64,000 bases of DNA from Ophioderma brevispina (GCA_023653785.1 JAMKCH010019724.1:1-64000); one strand, 5' to 3'; shown: positions 34,776-47,338, numbered from the stretch's first letter. Made by a program: numbers and translations. The notes: generated by a model from the sequence alone, not told the origin.

Positions 34776-35203
34776 GCTTCGAAATTTTGGCCCGAAATTA
34801 TGCTCCAAGACCATAAGGTCCAGGACCATTATGGTCCTGGAGCATATGGTCCTTGAGCACAAATAATCTGGAAAAATATTCTAAGTCAAATATGGTCCAG
34901 GACCATATTTGCCATATGGTCCTGGAGCATAAATAAAAAATATGGTCCAGGAGCATATTTGAATATGCCGAATATGCTCCTGGAGCATATTTTAAATACG
35001 CAAATGGTCCAGGAGCATATGGCAAATATGCTCCTGGAGCAGTGGAGAAATATTCTATGTCAAATACTGCTTCAGGACCATATTTGCCATATGGTCCTAG
35101 AGCATCTGCATTAAAATTTGACTTAGAATATTTCTCCAGATTATTTATGCTCCAGGACCATAAGGTCCTGGAGCATAATTTCGGGCCAAAATCTCATAGA
35201 AGC
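34776..35203. mobile_element. Highly palindromic element built of GGTCCTGGAGCATA words, 9-bp target duplication
   Basis: CTATACCTG flanks both sides (34767-34775 and 35204-35212). The ends are long inverted repeats sharing GCTTC and ATTTTGGCCCGAAATTATGC. Almost the whole 428 bp consists of alternating forward and reverse words: GGTCCTGGAGCATA, TATGCTCCAGGACC, with variants such as ATATGCTCCTGGAGCATAT that are palindromes in themselves. A 9-bp duplication would suit Mutator-like elements, but no transposase is here. The 63-75-codon frames are artefacts of the palindromes. Confidence 0.85.
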
Positions 35204-35212
35204 CTATACCTG

Positions 35213-36129
35213 CCTTTCACACAGCATTTCTGATTGGCTAATTACCTCATATATTCATCTCAATAGCCAATTGAAATCCAGCTTTCAAATATTTAAGCTC
35301 TGCCCTCTTTAGCCCTACCATGATTCTAACTACATTGCTGATTGGACAAAAACAAATCACAGAAAGTTCCCCTGTACCCAACGGCAGGTAGTCCAAATGA
35401 CAGGTAATGTGACCCTCACTGATAATGTCATTATAAGAAAAGACACGATAAGACTTGTGCATAAACTAATAGCTATGCCTTCTGCATGTGTATCTGAATT
35501 TGGATTACAGCCCAAACATGCAACCTCATGAAAAGAATCAGTACTAGCATGTTGAATTACCCAAAAGTATTACAATATAGCTCATTATTATATGTAAATT
35601 TGACCTAACATACAACTGCATTAGACCTGACCATGACCTATCATCTTAGCCAGTCATACATTCAATGGTCACTAGTTCCTTCTTTAATCTTTCAGTCATT
35701 TAGTCACTCTGACACAGGCGTAAGCCATGACAAGGTGAGAGTGACTGAATGATGGAGCGATTGGAAGGGCTTTTAGTGATCAACTAAAATATGCTAATTA
35801 TAATAATTGTGAATTTGCAGATTGAGCTAACATAGTACAGTGGTAGACCTGGTCAAAGGTTACCATCTGAGCCAGTTTGAAGTTGATCAGCCAAAGTAAT
35901 GAATTACAAAGACTTGCATGATGTGTATGATGTATTCTAAATTGGTCGAGTACTTTTGACTTTGATGCTCAGATCTTCTACCATTTGTGAGACCCTTATT
36001 ATTCATGGTGTCTGCTGACTGGCGCAGTTCGCTCTTTGCACGGTTGGTCATTTGCAGGGAAAGCCTCAAACTGGCATTGGAATAAACGAGGGTGTTGCAT
36101 AACCACGCATTCACCTCTTGGAAGGTTAA
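35213..36129. other. Unassigned region with one hairpin
   Basis: A hairpin lies at 35692-35757 (TCAGTCATTTAGTCACTCT against AGAGTGACTGAATGATGG). Frames at 35887-36183 may continue the LINE fragment next to it, in broken form. Nothing else recognised. Confidence 0.4.
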
Positions 36130-36276
36130 TGGTTTTGTAAAGAGAGAGAGAGAGAGATCGAACTGTTGTGTAAATGCTCCCATTCATATAGCGAAACCGT
36201 GCAAAGAGCGAATACAGAGTCGGCCACAATAATGAAAAGGAAAGGAGCAAGAGTGTCACCTTGAAGAACTCCTCTG
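36130..36276 (-). mobile_element. LINE reverse transcriptase fragment (motif B)
   Basis: The first minus-strand codons from 36276 read RGVLQGDTLAPFLFIIVADS, the RT palm motif B of a non-LTR element of RTE/CR1 style. After about 30 codons a GA microsatellite (36140-36155) and frame loss follow. This lineage differs from the other LINEs here, which read VPQGSVLAP or VPQGRVSGP. Confidence 0.65.
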
Positions 36277-36459
36277 GTTTAAATCAGACTTAAACTTTTT
36301 GAAGGGGATGTGAAAAATGTACAGACAATGCGCTATTGCAATATCCCCCCTCTGCTTTTAAAGCCAGGGAGATAAAAATAATGATTTTTTTTTAAAATTT
36401 TGAAGTAGGCAGAAGTGGGAACTGAACCCCAGACCACTGTATCATGAGGTTAGCTACCA

Positions 36460-36479
36460 ATAATATAATAATAATAATA

Positions 36480-36521
<42 letters not shown>
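36460..36521. repeat. (TAA)n microsatellite
   Basis: TAA/ATA units over about 60 bp. Confidence 0.95.
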
Positions 36522-36524
36522 ATT

Positions 36525-37854
36525 GGCTTTTATAAAGCACCATTCCTACAAGATCAAGAGCTGTTGCCTATTATTATTACGCTGCTATCAGGAAATCGTC
36601 ACAATCAGCGAGGATTGCCAAACCAGGTTTGCAATTCTAATCCTTAATAACCTTTATGGAATAAATCGCTACTACTATTGGATCAGTCAGTCCCACTGCT
36701 TTTAAATTGCCAACTATAACTCAATGCTATGTGTCTTTTAATTCCTTCATGCGTTATTGTGAGTGTCAGTAAGTATAGCAGATCCGGAACCATCAAACCC
36801 GGCAAGTTATTTGATTCGTCGCAATTGAACAACAGAAAATGAGTCTGCGGGATCAATTATATTTAGCTGGAATACGCTATCTTTTCTTGCATTATTTGGA
36901 CAACGGAGAGGAGAGGAAGGAGAACTATGATGATATCCAGGTATCGCATTAATGAATGATTTCGTTTGATACATGATGTCATCACTCATCAAACAGTGGC
37001 CGGTGGTGGGTTGCAGGGAATTCAGAATGAAATGTTCGCTGAAATTCGTTTTCCAACGATTACGAAGTATAAAACAAAAATTAAGAAACATTCTAAATAA
37101 ACTTATAAAAACAATTGCAATTTTACCGGACGCCTGAGTCCTCAAAGGCTCAAGTCAGTCCGAGTCCAAGGTGTCCAAGTCTGAGGTCCCGAGTTACCTT
37201 TCAAAATTGGGCTGAGTTGGACTAGAGTCTGAGTCGGACTCGAGTCTTCAACAATGACCTATATTTAGGGGTGGGAAAGTATGAACTTCTTTTTTACAAA
37301 TCCTGGTAATTAAAACTAGCATATTCTATGGCCATTGGTTCCTGGAAAATTAACTGGCAAGCTTTTTCATCAACGATAATTTTTTTCGTGTAGGTCTGTG
37401 AGTTTAAGTTTGTACACGAGTGTCTTTAGGGCTTTTCTGCTACTTTTGGAAAAAACAAAACAAAACATGATCTTCATCCTGGATTTGCTAGATAGAAACT
37501 CAACCAATAGTTGCTTTATAGGTTTAGGCAAAAATAATTGGTCAAAGAAAAAAAATAGCAAATATATCTCAATGGCAGAAAGAATATATAGTTTTCCAAA
37601 ATTCTCTTCAACTGAGGCAAGGCAATGCACAGAAACAAACAACAAGACCACTAGTTTTGTGAGTGAAGTGAAAATTGAAGGAGGACGTCTATTGTTGGTA
37701 GGGTCAAGCCATTTGCAACCAGTCATAACTTTCTATACCGTGAATGGACTGGGGTTGTTTTCATACCAGCATGTGAATGTGTGGTCTATATTAAATAATA
37801 GTAGCAGGCAACCATTGTGTGTAAAGAGGGGTATTCCTGTTTCTATAATAATTT
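36525..37854. other. Unassigned region
   Basis: A degenerate 'GAGTCC/GTCCGAGT' short tandem repeat lies at 37130-37250. Overlapping frames of 152 codons (+, 37398-37856) and 118 codons (-, 37370-37726) show no domain I recognise and shadow one another. I do not call them genes. Confidence 0.4.
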
Positions 37855-40345
37855 AAACAAGGCGAACTCGTATGTACGCGAGCGTTAAAAGATGTCCCCG
37901 CCGAATGTTGCGATCACCCAAACATTCAATAAATGCAACTTCAAAAAAAAACAACATACCAAATACAACCGCAAAACTCCAAACTCGGCCAAAACACCCC
38001 GCCAAAACCCCACCCCCTCCCAAACACACCCGACAAAACCCCACGCACCCCAACACCAACACCCAATTACCATGTAACAGACCTACCATTTCGCCAACAC
38101 CCACACCCCACCTTCCCCTCACCAACAACCCCGCAAAAATACTCATCAATCACCAAACAACATAAAAATACGAACACACACTACCAACAAAAAACAACAA
38201 AATGCACAACCTCCCCAACACAAATAAAAAAAGCAAAACACTCCAAAACAACAATACAAAACTCACCAACTAAAAACACCCCGCAACACACCCGACCCCT
38301 CACCAACCCCGGCAAAACTACCCAACCCCCTCCCACAACCGTTTTAACCTTTAAAACAACATATTAAAAAAAAAAAAAAAAACACCATTAAAAAAAAACG
38401 GTTTTAACAAAAAAAAAAAAATACGAAAGAAAAGAACGACTACACAAACAAAAACCGAAAGAAAAAGAACTAAAGAAAAAAAACAAAGCAAAGAAACAAA
38501 ACAAAAACCAAGCAAACACAAAAAAAACGACAAAAAAAAAAAAAAAAACACCGCAAAATATCTACAAAGAAACCAAATAAAAAAATTGATCAATACACAC
38601 ACCAGTCACATAAAAAACAAAAACAAATGGAAACAATGCCACCCACAATCGCACCAACAGAGACAATGACCAAACCAAGAACAACCCAGAACAACCCAAA
38701 AAAAAATACGAAAGACAAGATACGAACAAATGAAAGACCAATCCACAGAAAAACTAAACAGCACCAACAGGTAAAAACGCCCTCCGACCCCAGAAAAACA
38801 TTCACCGACAAGAGTTCCAGTTAAAGAAAAAAAAAAATAAGAAAAACAAAAACAACAGAAAAAAAAAAAAGCGATCAAAAAAGAAAAAATAAAAAAAGAC
38901 AAAGAGAAAGAAGATAAAAAGAAAGCACATGAAAGAAAAAATCAAAGAGAACAAAGACGAAAAAACTGTAACGAGAAAGAAAGAAGAAAGAGAACCACAC
39001 GAAGAAGACTCAACTACAACCGAACAGAAAGGCAAGAGAAAAAAAACGAAAAGCAAAGATACACCAAAGAAAAAAAAAAAGCAACAACCCTACCCACGCA
39101 CCAACAAAAGAACATAACCAAAACCCACTGTTCCCAACACCCCGCAACACCTACCCCCTCCCCCAACAAACAACAATACGTAACAAAACCCCCCCCCCAA
39201 AAACCCCGCAATACCAAACCCCCTCCCAACACCCACAACACCCCACCCCTACCAACCAAAACCCCACCCATCCCCAACCACCTCACCCCCTCCCCTATAG
39301 CAAAGGAGTATCTGTAGCGAAGGGAATTATTGCTATCGATGTTACGTTTCAGAGCTACAGCAATTACGCTATTTAATTAGCTCATTTGCATACCTAAGCC
39401 GCATAGATTTACATACTTTCAAATTGCAAAAAAGAAAAGATGTGTCTCATGATAGGCTTTCATGCCGCGCAGGAATTTTGGTATCCGAGGTACCGTTTCA
39501 AAAATATGCAAGTAAGTGATTTTTGCATATTAATTAGCTCATTTGCAGCTCAATTTGCCCGATGAAATACGCCCCCAAAAATCTATCGGGTCGAGAACTC
39601 TTCAGCCGCTTTCCTTCCACCAAGTACATCATTATACGCCCTTACGGAACTCAAAAAACTGGGTATACCGGCCTTGGCAGGAAAAGGAACATTCTATAAA
39701 CTTATGCAAATTAGCAAATACGTAATTAGCCTATTTTACGGCCACAATCTAATCAGGTCGAGAGAACTTTCATCAAGCTGCTCTTTCACAAAGTACATCA
39801 TTGTCGGCACTTAAGGAACCAGATAAATCGTATACAACAGGGTTAACATTTTTGTCACAGAGGACGAAAACGGACGACGGACGGACCGACTGCTCATTTA
39901 TAGTCCCCGTTCCGCACTCATTCGATACTTAATTAGCATATTTACGGCCACAATCTAATCAGGTCGAGAACTCATCAGCCTGCTTCTTTCCACCAAGTTA
40001 ATCATTGTCGCCCTTACGGACCTCCAGGATAAATCGGTATACAAACATGGGTTAACATTTTGCACAGAAGGACGAACGGACGAACGGACGGCGATGTCAC
40101 TTCATGCCCGGATCCGAACTCGTTCGATACTTAATTAGAATAGTTTACGGCCACAATCTAATCAGGTCGAGAACCTCATCACCTCTTCTTTTCCACCAAG
40201 TTACATCATGTCGCCTTACGGAACTCCAGGATAAACGTATACAACTGGGTTAACATTTTTGTCACAGAGGACGAACGGCAGAAACGAACGGACGCTGCTC
40301 ATTTCATAGTCCCCGTTCCGAACCGTTCGGCGGCGGACAAAAGTA
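37855..40345. mobile_element. Composite element C, copy 2, with A/C-only tract and ~190-bp tandem units
   Basis: Starts like copy 1 ('AACAAGGCGAACTCGTATGT', 'GATGTCCCCGCCGAATGTT'). 37930-39298 is almost purely A and C, or A and G, on the plus strand. Then come 'CTCATTTGCATACC', 'CATGATAGGC' and 'GCAGGAATTTTGGTATCC'. Three tandem units of about 190 bp follow (about 39730-40340), each with 'TTTACGGCCACAATCTAATC', 'CACCAAGTTACATCATTGTC', 'GGTTAACATTTTTGTCACAG', 'GGACGAACGGACG' and 'TTCCGAACTCGTTCG'. Minus-strand ORFs rich in Phe, Leu, Val and Cys over the A-rich part are composition artefacts. Confidence 0.7.
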
Positions 40346-41144
40346 GGTGAAGGTTGTAGCTGTGCTACTGAGTGAACTACATGTCCTCTGCAAGGTGGTT
40401 AAGACATTCTTTCTTTTTCTAGACCAATCATGATCTGTTATTTTGGAAACCTATGGTTTACAAAGGGAGGCCAATATTTACCTAGCACAGGTGCATGTTA
40501 CATGGTTGTTATTCGGTTGTATGTGGCAACATATTGGCAAATAACTAATTCTACCTTCAAAATCCCATTGACTTTATGTACAAAACTTAAAAATTCCAGG
40601 AAACCAACCCAAAAACTTATCTTCAGTGAAAAAGCTGCTAGATTCTGTTTAAGGAGAAAATGGACCATAGAATCCACTTGATTTAAAAAAAGTTGCAATG
40701 CCCACCCCTACTATATTTACTACAGAAAACCATAACTTGTACACCTTAGGGATCCATTGGTGTGGTATCTACAAACTATCAACAGCATTTTCTTTGAATG
40801 CAATGCCCAAACCTGGGTTAGGACTCGACTGGGTGATACCACACCTTCCAATGAGGTGAAATCATGTTAACAGGGAAAATGAAAAAATAGTATTTAAGCC
40901 ACAATTGAGCTAACACAAACATGTGATGATTACCTGGTTTGATGACACCATAAAATCATGGCTGTTGATGGCAACATGCTAATACTTGCAGTTCAGTTCT
41001 TGTGGAATTATTCAAATTAAAACTTGGAGTTGTCTAAGTATACACAAAAATGAAAAAACTAAATGAAAATGGGTTTTGAAAGGACCAAACGCATACATTC
41101 AGGTTATGAGGATAGGCACAATTGTACATGTCTCAGCACAGGGC
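40346..41144. other. Unassigned region
   Basis: No coding motif, RNA gene or clear repeat recognised. Confidence 0.4.
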
Positions 41145-41470
41145 TAAAAATACAGCAAGTAAACTTGCATGATCCCCATGGGCAATAGCAAGATGGCAGT
41201 CTGAACATGACCCCTCAGAGAGCTTTGACCTTGGTCCATGACCTTGGACATTATCACAATGAAGAACCCCTTATTGCACCTTAAACCCCAAAGTCTGGTT
41301 CAACGACTTTAAAACTTTTAAAGAAGACTGAAAAACCAAAATCTAAACCAACAGATAACCAAAACGGAGTTATACCTACATACATAATACAAACGGACAT
41401 GCCGCTTAATGCAAAATCCAACTTCTGCTTTCAAGCAAGGGGGAAAAATTGCACACCTAGATTTCCACCA
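41145..41470. repeat. Repeat family F, third copy
   Basis: Contains GCAAGTAAACTTGC (41155-41168), 'AGATGGCAGTC', 'GAACATGACC', 'CCCCTTATTGCACCTTA' and 'ACGGACATGCCGCTTAATGC', in the order found at 30213-30480. More diverged. Confidence 0.7.
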
Positions 41471-41743
41471 CACTCTGTACAGGTAAAGTGTGTGAACATC
41501 CTGAAATTTGTAAAGGAATTTGAATGCCATGTTCAATCGTCTTAAACAAGGAAAATGGCGGATAAAAAAGTCTGCTCTATTTTTAAAATTTCAAGAATAT
41601 TGACACAAATACCCCATTTTTGTAGTTTAGGAGACCTTTTGGTTAGCAGATCCATGAGGTGTTCACAGTTGATGAAAAATAAAACCAAGAATGAGTATAA
41701 CAAGAACAGAAACTGAAGTGTAAGAAGAATGGCAGAAAAGATT

Positions 41744-42090
41744 TTAAAGGTCCAGGTCGGTCGCTAATAGTCTGGTCCCCAGAAGCCCCAGAATTTTACC
41801 GGAGTGGTCAACATTTTGGTTATCAGAAGAAAGCTACCATATTTTCTCATTTACCTGTGAAAATTAAGGGCCAAAGGAGTTTGGTTTGGAAAATTAGGGA
41901 GATAAAATGTACCCATTTGGGTTGACCAATTTCAATTTTACAGAGTACTCTAGGGCTTACAAAATCAAGGTTTTTAGCCCTCACATGGAAACGGAGTGAA
42001 TATCGGTGGAAAACTATAGATGGGGTTTTGGGTGAAGACCAATCGATCAAGATGAAAACTTTCATTCCTGAAATAGAGCCTCCCCTTTAA
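41744..42090 (+). mobile_element. MITE family B, copy 3
   Basis: 'CCCCAGAATTTTACCGGAGTGG', 'CATTTACCTGTGAAAATTA', 'AGAGTACTCTAGGGC' and 'CAATCGATCAAGATGAAAACTTT' match copy 1. Ends TTAAAGG and CCTTTAA are short inverted repeats. Confidence 0.7.
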
Positions 42091-42460
42091 TTAGTGTCTG
42101 TTTTTCGACAAAGAGAAAAGTATATATAAGGTGTTACAGACCCTAACACTCGCAATTTAGAGACAAAATGGCCATTTTGAAGTTGGAAAAAATCACTGAT
42201 AGTGCTTTAGCACAGGATGGCCATCCTGTCTTATGGCGGGTCCCTCGACATATTATGTAGATAGGGATGTATAAGTACTTTGCCATCAGATTTAAGCTAG
42301 CAACAAGGTTAAATAGCTCCAATTAACCTTTGTCATCAATGGTAAACTATTTAATTGGAAGGAGGCCAGGGCTTTGATTTATGATGTAAATTGTGGGGAT
42401 AAAGTAACAAGGTGAAGATAAGTTTTGAAAAGTGTTAAAAAAATTGCTTATTGTTTCCAA

Positions 42461-43404
42461 AAACACTAAAAATGTGTCCATTTTTATTGTACTAAACTGC
42501 ATCAGCATAGCTATTTCTGTTAGAAGCCAACAAGGTGAAATTGTCAGGAGGGCTGGGCTTCAATATATGAGAGAAATTACGAGGTAATCTGACACACGGT
42601 TGCGAAGGAAATAGCCACCATTACACATAGCCACCATTACACATTATTAAAATTACTCATCCAAGTTATTATTAATAATCCCATAATGGATGTGATTGCA
42701 GTGATTTTAAATCAGATAAAATGAAATATGTATCTAACATTTGCTTGAATGGTGGTTAGTAATCAAATTGCTTTGAAAAAAATACAAACATTCTTTGATC
42801 TAAATGTAATCTTTCCTTTGTGGAGGAAAAAAATAATAGATTTTTCAAAAGTCCATAACTCAACAACCATACATCCAATTCAAATTAAACAAAGACCCAG
42901 GCTCCAGCTGTAGCTTTGGAACTTTCCGAAAATCGACACAAAAAAAAAAAAAAAAAAAAAAAAACACTAAAAATGTGTCCATTTTTATTGTACTAAACTG
43001 CATCAGCATAGCTATTTCTGTTAGAAGCCAACAAGGTGAAATTGTCAGGAGGGCTGGGCTTCGGTTGCGAAGGAAATAGCCACCATTACACATAGCCACC
43101 ATTACACATTATTAAAATTACTCATCCAAGTTATTATTAATAATCCCATAATGGATGTGATTGCAGTGATTTTAAATCAGATAAAATGAAATATGTATCT
43201 AACATTTGCTTGAATGGTGGTTAGTAATCAAATTGCTTTGAAAAAAATACAAACATTCTTTGATCTAAATGTAATCTTTCCTTTGTGGAGGAAAAAAATA
43301 ATAGATTTTTCAAAAGTCCATAACTCAACAACCATACATCCAATTCAAATTAAACAAAGACCCAGGCTCCAGCTGTAGCTTTGGAACTTTCCGAAAATCG
43401 ACAC
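42461..43404. repeat. Recent direct duplication (~480 bp) joined by poly(A)
   Basis: 42461-42939 and 42962-43404 appear identical base for base except for a 36-bp gap in the second copy (just before 'GGTTGCGAAGGAAATAGCC'). The junction is an A-run of about 23 bases (42940-42963). Each copy also has 'ATAGCCACCATTACAC' twice in tandem. There is no coding region and the origin is unknown. Confidence 0.9.
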
Positions 43405-43659
43405 TTCGAAGGCCTGCACGGCCCGCTGCAATGCTCCAATTTACACATTCCGCCAGCGCCTTCAGTCAACTTAAATGGCTAAACTCACGGAACTGGTGCC
43501 GTGTGATTTGGACTATTCCTATATCGAATGTGCACAAGCCTATAATCGCATCACTCACTCCTCACTCGGAAACTTACATGGAAAGATACGCACGCTGAAC
43601 AGGTCAAAATTTATTCAATCAGAAGCTATAATCGTGTCGGTCTCATATTACATGGTGGC

Positions 43660-43880
43660 AGCGGTGGGATACGAACCCACGCTATCGAAATAACTGGCGT
43701 CTCACAAAAAGTGCCAAGCGACATAGACTACACAACCAATTTCTTCGTAGGAGCACCTTGAAGTACCTGTTAAGTAGCCATGGACGTTACCACCCGCATG
43801 GGTACCACATCGCAGGCCGAAAAACTGGGGGAATCATCCACTAGGTACACTGCAGTTGCTAACCACTAGACCACCCCATG
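43660..43880 (-). mobile_element. Possible split tRNA-derived SINE
   Basis: On the minus strand an A-box-like GGTGGTCTAGTGGTTAGCAA is at about 43857-43876, and a B box GGTTCGTATCC in a paired T-arm (GTGGG..CCCAC) is at 43668-43678. They are about 190 nt apart, far more than in a tRNA. Either the head is interrupted by an insertion or two unrelated fragments lie together. Confidence 0.4.
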
Positions 43881-43899
43881 AGGGAGTACTGCGGGGGGT

Positions 43900-44602
43900 A
43901 CTCCCATACAAATGAGCTTGAGATCTGTGTGATTTATTTCAGTAATTTTATCCATATTTAACGTTGCTCCTATTTTGGTCAAATATGTAATTATGTTTTG
44001 AACAAAAGTCAATATAGGGTTTTTTGGTGATGCTCAACTCAAATAAAGATGTTACTAAGCTGAAATGATCAGAAAGTCGTAAACAAACACTGAATTTTGG
44101 CACCCTCAATGGTCCAAAGTGCTGCCTTACTAGGAAGCCGGTAGGGGAGGAGTAGCTGAAGAAGGCACTCACTACTGGTGCTCTGACGGGACCTGTCATT
44201 CAACTAGCAGGCCAACTGCAGAGTACACTGAGAGGATGAATTGCTAAGTAAACATAGCTGCTATCCACCAAGTGGCTTGTGTACTCACGAAGAAATATGA
44301 TAGGTACGCCAATCAATCGTGCATCAAGGGGGTACCATTGGAGTAGAACTAAGAGAAAATGAGATAGCTTAACTATGGGTTACACTGTGAGTAGGATCTT
44401 GCTGTGTATGATATCATGCGCTTCCAATGGGGCATTAGAAATGTGATTGAAAACTTGCTTGTTTGTGAGATGACTTACCAAGTACACTTCAGTGATAGTA
44501 CACGTACATCTTTTTTTTATGCCATTTTAGAAGGTTAGAGGGAGATATGCTGCAAAAAACATATTCAAACGGAAATTAGATTGGGATTAGCATAATTTGG
44601 AA
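43900..44602. other. Unassigned region
   Basis: No gene or clear repeat recognised; 'GAGTACTGC' and 'GGGTACTCCC' form a short inverted pair at 43883-43910. Confidence 0.4.
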
Positions 44603-45642
44603 TATGATGGACGATCCAGCCCCAGATCGGTATTGCCGATCTCCGATCATAACATTGTTGAATCGGACCGATCAAGCCCGATTCAGATTATATTTGTAAA
44701 TAGAAATTGCCGCCAAAATCGGCAGTGAAAATCCCACACTAACCTCTCAACATTTACCCTCTCACGAGTTGAAAACACTATTCATTTGACGTCTAGGATA
44801 TTTTAGGTCAAAAACAGGGCCGATCTTCACGTACCCGCAGCCCGTGCGTCTATTGTTACCGTAATAAACAACGTTATTGTTATGTTGAGTTGGCGTGCTA
44901 GTGTATCAATCAGTTATTGAACCCCACCTGTGCAGCATATTAGTTCTCACGCATGGCACGTGGTACTCGTGTGCTGAGAGGTCATATTCAGTGCCGTTGT
45001 GTCTGCTCACTGAGATTGTTTACAGCTAGTAGGGAATTTTGTGATAAAGTTTATGTTGATGTTACATTGTGGATTGCAGATCTGTTTACTTTAATAAGTT
45101 GAAGAGTTAAATATTCTCAAATGAGCAAAACATGAATTTTAATGAAGAAAAATGAGCCAGACATTTTACTATATGATGAATTACGTATGAGGAGACACAC
45201 GTGGAGTCTTCTTGTCAGACCTACAATGGCTGCAAGTGACTACTTGTACGAATTGCTCAATTCCGTCTGTAGATGTTGATGGAATTTTCCATGTATTTTG
45301 GAGGCATCTTCACCCGAGGAAAACCTCCCGTTTCAGAAGTATTGCGTGTTCAAATACGCAAAAGTAATAGGAAATTATCTTACAGTGTACAACAACAGGA
45401 ATCTTGCGGTAAATGATGGCAGCGCTTTTATAAGACATAATGTAGTAGTCACATAGAAAAATATAAATGGATAACTTTAAAAATCTGTTTGTATTTTTTT
45501 AGAAAAAATTTGGGCTTTTTATTGTCAGTTTGGGAGATCGGTAAGGGAGATCGGTAGCTGATGACCTTTCTCCCGATTCAAAGCCGATTCGACCAAAATC
45601 GGGCAGATTTCCGATCTGCCGATCAAGATCGCCCATCACTAG
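44603..45642. mobile_element. hAT-like non-autonomous element (~1.04 kb)
   Basis: The left end TATGATGGACGATC and right end GATCGCCCATCACTA are inverted repeats of the TAGTGATGGGCGAT type, common at hAT ends. Sub-terminal 'GATCGG' words occur many times at both ends (44615-44690 and 45535-45640), as expected for transposase-binding repeats. No transposase reading frame was found. No clean target duplication was seen. Confidence 0.6.
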
Positions 45643-45937
45643 TGGGAATAAATGATTAATATCTGTAGAATTTTGCTCTCTACTTCAGCTCCCACACACA
45701 TACAATTTCAGCACAGTAGATCATTCCCTGATTACGTACTTGGTACTTGGTGTGGGGAGTGATCCCCTTACAGCAGCAACCTGCTAAACTGGGATGGTGA
45801 AGAGGTGGCGTCGACAGCCAGCCGACAAGTGAGAAAAAATAGGTGCTCCAAAATCAAAGAAAAAATGTTTACAACAAAAGGTGCACTATATACAAAATAA
45901 CGAGCAGTTTACAGCACCAAATTGCCATACAGGGGTG

Positions 45938-46371
45938 TCATATCCCTGATGGCTGGAGCAGCATAGCTCTGAAATATGCTACTGATGGAGTCACATGAAG
46001 AATGGCTTGTGGTGGCAGACGGTTTTTTCCATTCAACACTTCAGGGAAAAATGCTATTTGTATTCATTTACAGTTATGAGATTTGTGTTGTTGTAGTTCA
46101 ATGGATGGATTTAATCTGGCCAATATGTGATGCTCTGGAAGCAGTCTGGTGGTGATATATTAACTAAGTTGTAGTGGATTCTGTAGAGCATGGTCACTTG
46201 TTGTATGAGGCGGCGAATATGAAGTTTGATCCAATTAAGACTCTGTATAAGGGGTGTTACATGAGTTGTTTTCCGATAATCTGCGAAGACGAACCGTGCC
46301 GCACTTCTCTGTGTCTGCTCAATCCGGTTAATTTCTGATTGGTATTCAGGGTTCCAGTATTCACTGGGCAA
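45938..46371 (-). mobile_element. LINE ORF2 C-terminal fragment
   Basis: Minus-strand frame with EYWNPEYQSEINRIEQTQRS, AARFVFADYRKTTHVTPLIQ and LTMLYRI-like text, followed after a stop by YKYHFFPE-like and LPPQAI-like remnants. The W.P....EI..IE..QR.AARF pattern is the conserved region behind the RT in Jockey/CR1-like elements. It is related to, but not the same as, the LINE at 47339-49275. Confidence 0.7.
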
Positions 46372-46850
46372 TACTTCTAATTGGTAATATAATAGGTTAA
46401 CTGAACTGCTTAGTGAGAGACCTGTGTACTGTGTCTACAGTAGGTAGGTACATTCAGAAAATTTTGAAATTGAACTAAATTAATTACAAAACTAACTTTA
46501 TGTTTCTTTAGGCAAAAAACAAAGTCATAATTTGTAATCCTATGAAGCCACTGAAGGGTGATTGAAATACCGATGTTATTTCAAAACATTGTTTCATCTA
46601 ACTGCAGGTTACGTAAATCCTAGCACAATTCATCTTGCCTCTTCACAGTGAAAGCGCCTTTTGTTTGTTCCTTTTTAATTTTTCACTTTGGTTTTTATCA
46701 TTTTCATTTTTTACCATAGGCTACCCTGTTCGAGGCAAGATGGTCCTAATTATCTTATCTGTAAGGTGTGAAATGGGCCCAGAGACTCATTTTTGTGTCT
46801 CCATCCCATAATTATATGATTTATGCACTGTAAATACTCAACCTAGATTA

Positions 46851-47173
46851 CGCCTAAAAAAAAATTGTTTGATTGGCGTAACATAGAAAAAAAATAGGGT
46901 AGGTAGGTCAGATTTTTTTTTTTTTATGTTTCACATGTATACCAGAACACAAAATATATGACACACATACAAAAACAAATGGCACATCTTCACTTTTTCT
47001 GTAACACATCTTTTTATTTGTCATTTTGAATGTCCTGCAATACTAAATGAAAATATTTGTTTTACATGGTTTTTAAAACTTTTTTTGCACACAAAAAATA
47101 AAAATATTTAAGGTCAGCGGTAAAAATAGGGTCGGTCGGTTACGCCAATCAAACAATTTTTTTTTTTTAGGCC
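46851..47173. mobile_element. Harbinger-like MITE with TTA target duplication
   Basis: Ends CGCCTAAAAAAAAATTGTTT and the inverted AAACAATTTTTTTTTTTTAG + GCC share about 30 bp, including GATTGGCGTAAC. TTA stands on both sides (46848-46850 and 47174-47176), as in PIF/Harbinger elements. The inside is AT-rich and non-coding. Confidence 0.75.
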
Positions 47174-47338
47174 TTACCGTGACCACAATCTCTTAGCTTT
47201 CTTGTGAGGTGTGTTGTTTATCCCAAAATCACTTGGGGACTGAAGAAATTGACGATTAAAAAGAGAAGGTCACCTGGTTAAATTTGGCACATCGCGGCCA
47301 GTACCACGGTAGTCTCGTTCCCCACGATTAACTCTGGT

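Noticed and set aside
37370..37856. 152-codon plus and 118-codon minus ORFs
   Set aside because: They overlap each other, have AT-driven composition and no domain; one cannot tell which, if either, is real.
38351..39286. Several minus-strand ORFs rich in Phe, Leu, Val, Cys that look like membrane proteins
   Set aside because: They are read from an A- and C-only tract on the other strand; the hydrophobicity is compositional.
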